Assembly (NCBI GenBank): GCA_009782865.1
Contig: WRIF01000048.1
Span: forward strand, 1 to 8,380
Origin: Promicromonosporaceae bacterium
Lineage (GTDB): Bacteria > Actinomycetota > Actinomycetes > Actinomycetales > Cellulomonadaceae
Reading direction: 5' to 3'
DNA length: 8,380 nucleotides
Positions 1-5,155 of the stretch are shown here, in pieces (within the stretch, counting starts at the first letter, position 1; every line of letters starts with the position of its first letter). The notes under the pieces were generated by a model that searched no databases, had not been told where the DNA came from, and saw nothing but the letters and a program-made list of their open reading frames with translations. The position numbers and the translations under genes were made by a program.

Positions 1-1
1 C

Positions 2-745
2 GGCCGCAAGAAGGTGCTGCTCGTCTCGCTGGTGGTGTTCGGTGCCGGTTCCGCGCTCTGCGCGTACTCGACGACACCCGAGGAGTTCCTCACGGCGCGG
101 CTGCTCATGGGCGTCGCCGGCGCCGGGATCGCCGTCATGGCGCTCTCCGCCGTCACGATCTTCTTCGACGAGGCGTCACGCCCGAAGGCCGTCGGTGTCT
201 TCGCCGCGGCCAACTTCCTCTCTCTGCCGCTCGGTCCGATCCTCGGCGGCTGGATGCTGGCCAACCTCTGGTGGGGCTGGGTCTTCCTGCTCAACGTGCC
301 CGTCGTCGTGATCGGGCTGCTCGCGGTCATCGTGCTCATTCCCGAGTCGCGCGCCGAAGAGCGACCGGGGCTCGACGTCGTCGGCATGCTCGCATCGGTC
401 GCCGGGCTCGTCGTCTTCACCTACGGCATCATCGAGGCGGGCCAGAACGGCTGGACGGACGCCGCCGCCCTGGCCTCCCTCGGGCTGCACCTGGACGGCG
501 TGATCGAGCTCGCCGTGCCGGACGCCCTGCTGCTGGACCGCATCACCAAGCGGGCCGAGATTGAGGGCCGCGCCGACGACACCCCCGAGTCGATCGCCCG
601 CCGTCTGGCCATCTACGCCGAGAGCACGGCGCCGCTGCTGGCCGAGTACGGTGACCGTGGCCTGCTCGTCAAGGTGGACGGCGCCGGCGACGTGGACACG
701 ATCTTCACCCGCATCCAAGAAGCCCTAGCCACTCGCCTCGCTTAG
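2..745 (+). pseudogene. MFS (DHA2-type) transporter fragment fused in frame to the adenylate kinase C-terminal half
   Basis: The open frame is already running at the left edge (codons for Gly-Arg-Lys-Lys precede the GTG at 14), so the N-terminus lies outside the window. The first ~150 residues are hydrophobic and fit transmembrane segments of a DHA2 drug/proton antiporter: an edge GRKK (end of MFS motif A), LPLGPILGGW (motif C type) and WGWVFLLNVP. From about residue 155 the protein becomes soluble and matches the adenylate kinase C-terminal core: LDGVIEL, RAEIEGRADDTPESIARRL (short LID region with its conserved Arg) and RGLLVKVDG. The adenylate kinase P-loop and AMP-binding part are missing and the transporter stops after a few helices, so neither activity is expected. 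The join falls near 470-485, at a point (LASLG) compatible with both families. An adk tail before infA is expected in actinobacteria; a transporter is not. Recombination or a contig misjoin could both explain this. Identification of the two halves is firm, the biological reality of the fusion is not. Confidence 0.75.
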
Positions 746-831
746 CCCCGCCGACGCTGGTTGAGGAGCGATCCGCCAGGATCGTGCCTCGAAACCAAGA
801 GCCCGCCCGCCCACCACATCGGCATTTGGGG
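695..831. repeat. Left direct repeat bracketing the toxin-antitoxin cassette (adk tail + REP + ggcatttg)
   Basis: The unit is the last ~48 nt of adk (695-742), the REP-like palindrome (759-804) and the string cggcatttg (820-828). The same three parts recur in the same order at 1602-1776. The adk-tail parts agree at about 35 of 48 positions by hand alignment, and the palindromes are nearly identical. The toxin-antitoxin pair lies between the two units. Confidence 0.6.
759..804. repeat. REP-like palindromic element, copy 1
   Basis: The element lies directly after the adk stop codon. Outer arms GGTTGAGG and CCTCGAAACC pair with a two-base bulge. An inner perfect stem CGATCC (769-774) / GGATCG (779-784) closes on a gcca loop. 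The tail AAGAGCCC is shared with copy 2 (1694-1738). The same outer arms recur at 3911-3947 with a different inner stem, which indicates a family of structured repeats rather than chance. It may act as a transcript 3'-end structure for adk; no T-tract follows. Confidence 0.8.
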
Positions 832-853
832 CCACACTCGTCCCACGACGCGC

Positions 854-881
854 TATGATGATATCAATGGCGTCGATATCA
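854..881 (+). promoter_or_regulatory. Probable promoter -10 and autoregulatory operator of the toxin-antitoxin operon
   Basis: TATGAT (854-859) is a good -10 hexamer; no convincing -35 lies 16-18 nt upstream. Overlapping its end is an inverted repeat, TGATATC (859-865), nine bases, GATATCA (875-881), which finishes at the ribosome binding site. Ribbon-helix-helix antitoxins such as FitA are known to bind inverted repeats in their own promoter, so this is the natural operator candidate. The position between -10 and RBS suits repression. Function is inferred. Confidence 0.6.
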
Positions 882-888
882 GGAGGAC

Positions 889-1161
889 ATGGTGACCGAA
901 CAGATCGTCGTTCGCAATCTGCCGCGCGGCACTAAGGCCAAGTTGCGGGCTCGTGGCACCTTACATGGCCGTCCCGGGGCGGAGTCTGAGGCAAGAGCCA
1001 TCCTCAACGCCGTGTTGCTCCGTGATGAGCCCATCGACCTGCCCAGCCCTTGGGAACGAGTGTTGCAGGCGGCCGAGGACTTCAGGGTCGACTTTGGAGG
1101 CATCGAGTTGCCCGAACGGCGTGTCTATCCTGGCTACCAGCCGAGGACTCCCTTCGAATGA
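889..1161 (+). CDS. FitA/VapB-type ribbon-helix-helix antitoxin
   Basis: This 90-residue protein should neutralise the PIN-domain toxin encoded immediately downstream and repress the operon. The N-terminal half fits the ribbon-helix-helix fold of FitA-type antitoxins: a beta strand QIVVRNLP, then helix KAKLRARGTLHGRPGAESEA and a second helix RAILNAVLL. The C-terminal ~45 residues (LPSPWERVLQAAEDFRVDFGG and on) would be the toxin-binding tail. The RBS AGGAGG (881-886) is only two bases from ATG 889; a start at the next codon, GTG 892, leaves five bases and may be the true one. The stop TGA (1159-1161) overlaps the toxin ATG as ATGA, typical of translational coupling. The family call rests on the RHH pattern and the partner. 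Confidence 0.85.
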   Translation: MVTEQIVVRNLPRGTKAKLRARGTLHGRPGAESEARAILNAVLLRDEPIDLPSPWERVLQAAEDFRVDFGGIELPERRVYPGYQPRTPFE

Positions 1162-1577
1162 TCGTCGTCGACACCAACGTCATCTCGGAGATCGTCAGGC
1201 CCGAGCCGAATCATCAGGTGCTGGAGTGGATTCGCCAGCACCAAATGTTCCTGGCAACTACCGCCATAACCGTGCAGGAGTTGCGCTTCGGGCTGGAGGT
1301 CCTGCCCGAGGGACGACGCAAGCGGCAACTGGCCCAGTTTGTGGAGGAGGCGCTGGCCGCGGTTGTCGCCATTTTTGACTACGATTCCCCGGCAGCCAGG
1401 GCGACGGCCAGAGTCTTGGCCGACATGCAGCGCGCGGGCCGTCCGTTGAGCGGCCCCGAGGATGCCCAGATTCTGGGTATCGCCAAGTCACGGGGGCTGG
1501 CTGTCGCTACCCGTAACGTGGCCGATTTTGAAGGCTGGGGTGTCGACGTGCTCGACCCGTGGCAGCAACTGCCTTAG
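1158..1577 (+). CDS. PIN-domain ribonuclease toxin, FitB/VapC type
   Basis: This 139-residue protein is a probable Mg2+-dependent RNase that slows growth by cutting RNA when its antitoxin is lost. The start chosen is ATG 1158, which overlaps the antitoxin stop (ATGA) and gives the family N-terminus MIVVDTNVISE; a longer frame from 1050 would lie inside the antitoxin gene. PIN active-site acidic residues are all visible: D5 (VVDTN), E41 (TVQELRFG), D102 (GPEDAQILGIA) and D123 (TRNVADF, with N120). The length fits FitB/VapC toxins. The module appears intact and functional. The target RNA cannot be read from the sequence. Thirteen codons' worth of sequence after the stop, an adk-tail remnant begins. 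Confidence 0.9.
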   Translation: MIVVDTNVISEIVRPEPNHQVLEWIRQHQMFLATTAITVQELRFGLEVLPEGRRKRQLAQFVEEALAAVVAIFDYDSPAARATARVLADMQRAGRPLSGPEDAQILGIAKSRGLAVATRNVADFEGWGVDVLDPWQQLP

Positions 1578-1601
1578 GCAGGGAGCAGTAGCCTTTGCTT
1601 C

Positions 1602-1776
1602 GAGACGATCCTCGTCCGCATCCAGGATCTCCTCGCCGCCCGCCTCGGCCAGTTGTGGGGAGGCTCGCCGGTTGAGCAGTGCCGTTGCTCGCCGGTTGAG
1701 GATCGATCCGCCAGGATCGTGTCTCGAAACCAAGAGCCCCTCCGACCCCAAGAACGACCACAGCGGCATTTGAAGG
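1602..1776. repeat. Right direct repeat: adk 3' tail remnant + REP + ggcatttg
   Basis: Positions 1602-1649 resemble the last 16 codons of adk: in frame they read ETILVRIQDLLAARLG against DTIFTRIQEALATRLA at 695-742. A REP-like palindrome (1694-1738) and cggcatttg (1764-1772) follow, as in the left unit. No adk body precedes the tail; the toxin gene ends 24 nt earlier. This unit is longer than the left one because GCTCGCCGGTTGAG is repeated at 1663-1676 and 1687-1700. The tail is a non-coding remnant. Confidence 0.65.
1694..1738. repeat. REP-like palindromic element, copy 2
   Basis: The architecture is that of copy 1: outer arms GGTTGAGG / TCTCGAAACC and inner stem CGATCC (1704-1709) / GGATCG (1714-1719) with a gcca loop, then AAGAGCCC. 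A truncated extra left arm (GGTTGAG, 1670-1676) precedes it. Confidence 0.8.
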
Positions 1777-1790
1777 GAAGGGGGAACGTC

Positions 1791-1967
1791 ATGCTTGTTA
1801 TCGACCTGCCGGCAGATAAACTGAGTTGCCCTGTGGTCCCGCTTGTTGCTGTCATGCTCCCAGTGTCGGCCCAGGCGGCGGCTGGTCCGGCAAATGACGT
1901 TGATGGAAGCCGCGCAAGATCCGGCTCGGTGGCGGCGGTGGCGGCGGTGACGGCGGTGGCTGTGTGA
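1791..1967 (+). CDS. Small hypothetical protein, possible secreted or remnant ORF
   Basis: ATG 1791 is preceded by a purine-rich RBS (AAGGGGG, ending about 1784), and the frame closes after 58 residues. The N-terminal half holds a hydrophobic segment (CPVVPLVAVMLPVSAQAAA), compatible with a signal peptide or short membrane segment though it lacks an N-terminal basic patch. The C-terminus is a low-complexity run of Ala and Val generated by GGTGGCGGC-type repeats at about 1930-1957. I do not recognise a family. It lies between the REP copy and the lipoprotein gene and may be the broken start of a larger gene. Confidence 0.3.
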   Translation: MLVIDLPADKLSCPVVPLVAVMLPVSAQAAAGPANDVDGSRARSGSVAAVAAVTAVAV

Positions 1968-2084
1968 TTCGTTGAGGGCGGTCGGACGGGCCCTGAGTTG
2001 AGTGGTCCGGTCTCTGGAGGGGGGCTGGTCGGGGTCTTCAGGGGATCTGGCGCCGGTGGTTCTGGGCGGTTGTATGGGTCGTGT

Positions 2085-2098
2085 TACGCTCCCGGCTG
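2085..2098 (+). promoter_or_regulatory. Extended -10 promoter with leaderless GTG for the lipoprotein gene
   Basis: TGTTACGCT (2082-2090) holds an extended -10 (TG-N-TACGCT). Seven bases later comes GTG 2098, in frame with the lipoprotein, exactly where transcription would begin. No Shine-Dalgarno precedes GTG 2098 or ATG 2104. Leaderless mRNAs are common in actinobacteria; the assignment is inferred from spacing. Confidence 0.5.
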
Positions 2099-2784
2099 TG
2101 ACGATGATCCAGGAGCGGCGAGGTGGCCGGTTCGGGCGTCTGGTTGGGTCGACGCTGGCGTTGCTGCTGGTGGGGGCCTGTGGTTTGGGAGGAGATGGCG
2201 GAATGCCGGCTGAGGAGACTGCGACGTTGCGTCAGGTGCGGGGACGGGCTCAGGAGTTCGGTGACGAGCTGCTGGTGCTCCTGGAGGAGGTACCGCGCAT
2301 GGAGTGGAGTCTGGCGGCGGAGGTGGATCGACACCGGGAGGCCCGGGCTTGGGATCGCCCACTTACGCGGATGGAGGGTCGGGAGTGGAGTTTGGAGGAG
2401 TTGGAGGCGCTGCTGGTGGAGCAGGGCCCGGAGGCGACGTTCGTTCGGGATGATTTCATTCAGAGTGAGCGGTCGGCGCCGACGCGGTATCGGTTTGGGT
2501 CGGGGTGGGATGAGCGGTGGCTGCGCTGGACTTGGAACTTCCGCTTGCAGATGGCGGGAGAAGAGTCGCCGGAGTTGACGGCGGCCAATTCGCAACTGGT
2601 GGAGGGGATCGTTGAGACCTTTGTGGCGCAAGGGTGGCAAGCCTCATTCGATGACCGGTTCCGGCCGCGATGGACGCTGTTGAAGGAGGATGTGGGTGGG
2701 GTGTGGCGGATCATGATTGACTTTGGCAGTTCGCCGTCCATGACCTTCCGTATCGACAGCCCGGAGGTGTTCCATGAGCGGTGA
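2098..2784 (+). CDS. Putative lipoprotein of unknown function
   Basis: The protein has 228 residues from GTG 2098. It begins with a basic stretch (QERRGGRFGR) and a hydrophobic core ending in a lipobox, LLVGACG, so the Cys should be lipidated and the protein anchored outside the membrane. The mature part starts with a helical, charged region (residues ~45-90), continues through a Trp-rich segment (WDERWLRWTWNFRL) and ends with likely beta strands (RPRWTLLKEDVGGVWRIMIDF, MTFRIDSP). The layout recalls small lipoproteins encoded near type VII secretion genes in actinobacteria, but I cannot name a family. The start could also be ATG 2074 or 2104. Its end overlaps the next gene by 11 nt, suggesting co-expression. 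Codon use (GTG, TTG, CGG, GGG) differs from the ribosomal genes, hinting at acquired DNA. Confidence 0.7.
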   Translation: MTMIQERRGGRFGRLVGSTLALLLVGACGLGGDGGMPAEETATLRQVRGRAQEFGDELLVLLEEVPRMEWSLAAEVDRHREARAWDRPLTRMEGREWSLEELEALLVEQGPEATFVRDDFIQSERSAPTRYRFGSGWDERWLRWTWNFRLQMAGEESPELTAANSQLVEGIVETFVAQGWQASFDDRFRPRWTLLKEDVGGVWRIMIDFGSSPSMTFRIDSPEVFHER

Positions 2785-3313
2785 GATTGTCGGCAGCCTG
2801 GAGGCCGTGGCGTCTAGGTGTGCGGGTCTGAAGGCTCAACTGGTTGGTGATGAGCGGGCGTGTGGGGATTTTCTGGTGGGTGCTGGGGGTGTGTTGTCTG
2901 CTTCGTTGGATGGGGCGGCAGCCGTTGAGGCGGGAAAGGTGGTGGCTTCGGCTGGAGCGGTGAAGGGCTCCGATTCGTCCTGGGAGGTGATCGTCGATGG
3001 CAGCGCTCTGGCCGACGTTCAGATTGAGACTAGACGTTTTGTGGGGCAGATAGACCCTCGTAGGCGCCCCCACGGCCACCACGGCAAGGCCACATCAAGG
3101 ATGCCAGGCCCAACTTCCACCCGAGAAGCGCACGCTAGCCCAAGGCCAACGTGCCGACGCGCGCCAACCCATCCGGGGCAGAGACACATCCACGCGCCGC
3201 AACCCAGGTCCGCGGCAACGGGCGCAGCGGCAGCACAGCGCTACGCCACACAGCGAGCATCCGCCCAACCCTGGACCGACGCACGCCCCAACCTTGGGCA
3301 GTGGCATGGATAG
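2774..3313 (+). CDS. Hypothetical helical protein with a doubtful C-terminal half
   Basis: ATG 2774 lies inside the end of the lipoprotein gene, with an in-frame-independent 11-nt overlap and GGAGG (2762-2766) as RBS. Residues 1-95 look genuine: an Ala/Gly-rich amphipathic helical protein ([20 protein letters not shown], then [20 protein letters not shown]). Size and composition recall the small helical partners found with actinobacterial type VII systems, but no WXG motif is present, so this is only a resemblance. From about 3060 the base composition switches from G/T-rich to C/A-rich and the translation turns into basic, Pro/His/Arg/Thr-rich low complexity. The original stop may have been lost by a frameshift or by a deletion joining unrelated DNA. 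No better frame is visible in 3060-3300. Confidence 0.5.
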   Translation: MSGEIVGSLEAVASRCAGLKAQLVGDERACGDFLVGAGGVLSASLDGAAAVEAGKVVASAGAVKGSDSSWEVIVDGSALADVQIETRRFVGQIDPRRRPHGHHGKATSRMPGPTSTREAHASPRPTCRRAPTHPGQRHIHAPQPRSAATGAAAAQRYATQRASAQPWTDARPNLGQWHG

Positions 3314-3323
3314 CCCTTGGCAT

Positions 3324-3352
3324 TTGGCGCCAATCGTCGTATCGGGTATGGT
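3324..3352 (+). promoter_or_regulatory. infA promoter
   Basis: TTGGCG (3324-3329), 17 bases, TATGGT (3347-3352) gives a well-spaced primary-sigma promoter with start expected near 3359, leaving a ~50-nt leader before infA. The -35 lies in a 10-base palindrome TTGGCGCCAA (3324-3333), a possible repressor site. A small hairpin GTGCG/CGCAC is possible in the leader around 3365-3379. Confidence 0.65.
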
Positions 3353-3408
3353 GTCCAGTTGGTGTGCGTGTCAGCGCACCCCAAATCGCTAGTAGCAACT
3401 GGAGAAGA

Positions 3409-3630
3409 ATGGCCAAGAAAGACGGCGTCATCGAGATCGAAGGCTCGGTGGTCGAAGCGCTGCCCAACGCGATGTTCCGCGTCGAGCTCGCTAACGGACA
3501 CAGGGTCCTCGCTCACATCTCGGGCAAGATGCGTCAGCACTACATCCGGATCCTCCCCGAGGACCGCGTGGTGGTGGAGCTCAGCCCGTATGACCTGTCC
3601 CGCGGCCGCATCGTCTACCGCTACAAGTAA
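3409..3630 (+). CDS. infA: Translation initiation factor IF-1
   Basis: This 73-residue protein binds the 30S A-site with IF-2 and IF-3 during start-codon selection. It is a complete S1-type OB fold, from [12 protein letters not shown] through the conserved [19 protein letters not shown] to RGRIVYRYK, the usual length and ends for IF-1. ATG 3409 is preceded by GGAG (3401-3404) four bases upstream and by a clear promoter; the longer open frame to 3151 crosses that promoter and is rejected. It leads the ribosomal cluster here, followed by rpmJ after 116 nt. That gap contains a short inverted repeat (ACCCGA/TCGGGGT around 3680-3698). Confidence 0.98.
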   Translation: MAKKDGVIEIEGSVVEALPNAMFRVELANGHRVLAHISGKMRQHYIRILPEDRVVVELSPYDLSRGRIVYRYK

Positions 3631-3746
3631 CCGTCAACCCGTCCGCGCCGCGCGGCCGGGACACAACTACCAAGCCGACACCCGAGCGATCGGGGTCCTT
3701 GCCCAGGGTGACGACCAGCAAGGCCGAGGCGGCGAAGGAAAACATC

Positions 3747-3860
3747 ATGAAGGTTAAGCCCTCAGTCAAGAAGATCTGTGACAAGTGCAAGGTGATTCGT
3801 CGCCACGGCCGCGTCATGGTGATCTGCGAGAACCTGCGCCACAAGCAGCGCCAGGGCTAG
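3747..3860 (+). CDS. rpmJ: 50S ribosomal protein L36 (zinc-binding form)
   Basis: This 37-residue protein of the large subunit sits in 23S rRNA near the peptidyl-transferase side. The translation begins [20 protein letters not shown] and ends RHKQRQG, the standard L36. The zinc-ribbon ligands C11, C14, C27 and H32 are all present, so this is the C+ form that needs zinc; zinc-independent C- paralogues are usually elsewhere and Zur-regulated. RBS AAGGAA (3735-3740) lies six bases before the ATG. It is followed by an unusually long 184-nt gap carrying a REP-like palindrome before rpsM. Confidence 0.97.
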   Translation: MKVKPSVKKICDKCKVIRRHGRVMVICENLRHKQRQG

Positions 3861-3910
3861 CAGCCCGCGGGGAGACCCGCATCGCGCGACGCAACGAGCC
3901 GATGATCGGC

Positions 3911-3947
3911 GGTTGGGGAGGCCCGCAGGGCCGTCTCGAAACCAAGA
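3911..3947. repeat. REP-like palindromic element, copy 3, between rpmJ and rpsM
   Basis: It has the same outer arms as the copies at 759 and 1694 (GGTTGGGGA ... TCTCGAAACCAAGA), but the inner stem is GGCCC (3920-3924) / GGGCC (3928-3932) with a gca loop. Both sides of the stem differ from the other copies while pairing is kept, which is evidence for selection on, or generation of, a folded structure. It lies inside a ribosomal gene cluster, so it must be tolerated in that transcript. Confidence 0.75.
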
Positions 3948-4044
3948 TCACCGGTGGGAACCCCCGGCCCGGAGGCCAGGGCCCACGATCAGGTGGGACG
4001 GCGTCGCACAGGACCTCCGGTGAAACAAAGGAGCCGAAAGGCAC

Positions 4045-4419
4045 ATGGCACGTCTAATCGGTGTCGACCTCCCGCGTGACAAGCGCGTCGAGGTCGCCCT
4101 GACCTACATCTACGGAGTAGGCCGCACCCGCTCGATCCAGGCCCTGACCGCCACCGGGGTGGACCCCTCCACCCGCGTCAAGGACCTCGAAGACACCCAG
4201 CTAGTCGCGATCCGTGACTACCTCGAGGGCAACTTCCAGCTCGAAGGTGACCTCCGCCGTGAGGTCGCCGCCGACATTCGCCGCAAGGTGGAGATCGGCA
4301 GCTACCAGGGTCTGCGCCACCGGCGCGGCCTGCCGGTGCGCGGCCAGCGCACCAAGACCAACGCCCGCACCCGCAAGGGTCCCAAGCGCACCGTTGCCGG
4401 CAAGAAGAAGGCTCGCTAA
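4045..4419 (+). CDS. rpsM: 30S ribosomal protein S13
   Basis: This 124-residue protein belongs to the head of the small subunit and contacts the 50S subunit and P-site tRNA. It starts [20 protein letters not shown], has the family GVGRTRSIQ segment and ends in the conserved basic tail ([20 protein letters not shown], then [14 protein letters not shown]). Length and ends are normal. RBS candidates are AAGGAG (4028-4033) and GAAAGG (4036-4041). It is followed by a 118-nt gap with a hairpin related to the one after rpsK. Confidence 0.98.
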   Translation: MARLIGVDLPRDKRVEVALTYIYGVGRTRSIQALTATGVDPSTRVKDLEDTQLVAIRDYLEGNFQLEGDLRREVAADIRRKVEIGSYQGLRHRRGLPVRGQRTKTNARTRKGPKRTVAGKKKAR

Positions 4420-4423
4420 GAAA

Positions 4424-4476
4424 CCCCACGAAGACACCCCACAAAGGTCCTTGCTCCGTTCGGATACTTTGCGGGG
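4424..4476 (+). promoter_or_regulatory. Hairpin with two alternative left arms after rpsM
   Basis: CCCCACGAAG (4424-4433) and CCCCACAAAG (4437-4446) are near-identical direct repeats. The second pairs with CTTTGCGGGG (4467-4476) apart from one A/C mismatch; the first could compete for the same right arm. No T-tract follows, so a simple terminator is unlikely. The arms recur after rpsK. Possible roles are RNA processing, pausing or binding of a ribosomal protein; this is inference. Confidence 0.6.
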
Positions 4477-4537
4477 ACCCCGTCCAAGTGGCTAGAGCAG
4501 CCTTACACCACAGACCAAGGTAGAAAGAAGAAGGAAA

Positions 4538-4942
4538 ATGCCTCCCAAGAAGGGTGCGGGCGCCGCCCGCAAGCCGCGCCGCAAAGACCGGAAGAACATT
4601 CCGTTCGGCGAGGCCCACATCAAGTCCACGTTCAACAACACGATCATCTCGATCACCGACCCCACCGGGGCCGTAGTCGCCTGGGCCTCCGCCGGCCACG
4701 TCGGCTTCAAGGGCTCGCGCAAGTCGACCCCGTTCGCTGCGCAGCTGGCCGCCGAGTCGGCCGCTCGCCGCGCCCAGGAGCACGGCATGAAGAAGGTCGA
4801 GGTGTTCGTCAAGGGTCCCGGCTCCGGCCGTGAGACCGCGATCCGCTCCCTGCAGGCCGCCGGCCTGGAGGTCGGCTCGATCCAGGACGTCACCCCCCAG
4901 GCGCACAACGGGGTTCGTCCCCCGAAGCGCCGTCGGGTCTAG
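4538..4942 (+). CDS. rpsK: 30S ribosomal protein S11
   Basis: This 134-residue platform protein contacts 16S rRNA around the E-site. The N-terminus is short and basic ([20 protein letters not shown]), followed by the conserved core [31 protein letters not shown] and [16 protein letters not shown]. It ends [13 protein letters not shown], including the family Asn-Gly that is an isoaspartate site in E. coli S11. RBS AAGGAA lies just before ATG 4538. rpsD, which follows rpsK in many other bacteria, is absent; rpoA comes next after 213 nt of structured sequence. Confidence 0.98.
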   Translation: MPPKKGAGAARKPRRKDRKNIPFGEAHIKSTFNNTIISITDPTGAVVAWASAGHVGFKGSRKSTPFAAQLAAESAARRAQEHGMKKVEVFVKGPGSGRETAIRSLQAAGLEVGSIQDVTPQAHNGVRPPKRRRV

Positions 4943-4943
4943 G

Positions 4944-5005
4944 CCCCACGAAGTTTCCGCGCTTAGCTCGAAACACTTCGCGGGGACCCCAGGGGTTTTT
5001 CCTGG
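4944..5005 (+). promoter_or_regulatory. Hairpin after rpsK, related to the one after rpsM, with downstream T-tract
   Basis: CCCCACGAAG (4944-4953) pairs with CTTCGCGGGG (4976-4985), one A/C mismatch. TTTC and GAAA extend the stem inside. The right arm continues ACCCC just as after rpsM. The bases AGGGGTTTTT (4991-5000) follow, so partial termination is possible, although the T-tract is ~10 nt from the stem. A further short inverted repeat CCAGG/CCTGG surrounds it. Confidence 0.6.
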
Positions 5006-5032
5006 TTGACGCGATCAACTTCAAACAATGCA

Positions 5033-5061
5033 GCGGGGCGGGCAAGCTCTGTCCGCCCCGC
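5033..5061 (+). promoter_or_regulatory. Strong hairpin in the rpoA leader
   Basis: GCGGGGCGG (5033-5041) pairs perfectly with CCGCCCCGC (5053-5061). A G-U, C-G and A-U pair extend it to a 12-pair stem over a five-base loop. No T-tract follows, so either a Rho-independent terminator without U-run or a leader regulatory structure. It lies ~95 nt before rpoA, in the gap where rpsD sits in other genomes. Confidence 0.6.
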
Positions 5062-5155
5062 CGTGTCTGTCGGCCAGCCCGTCGCTGTCTGACCGGCCCC
5101 ATCCCTAACTGTCGGCGTCAAATAGTGGGCGCCCCAAAGAAGAGGAACCAAACCT

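Noticed and set aside
1050..1157. Longer N-terminus for the PIN toxin
   Set aside because: It would translate antitoxin DNA in another frame; ATG 1158 gives the exact family N-terminus and the ATGA coupling.
1927..1957. Gly-rich coding repeat (GGTGGCGGC)
   Set aside because: The glycine frame has no start and stops within a few codons; treated as simple sequence at the end of the small ORF.
3151..3408. Longer N-terminus for infA
   Set aside because: It crosses the promoter at 3324-3352 and adds sequence never seen in IF-1.
4990..5034. TTGACG at 5006-5011 as an rpoA promoter -35
   Set aside because: No -10-like hexamer occurs 16-18 bases downstream; the bases also form the small inverted repeat GTTGA/TCAAC.
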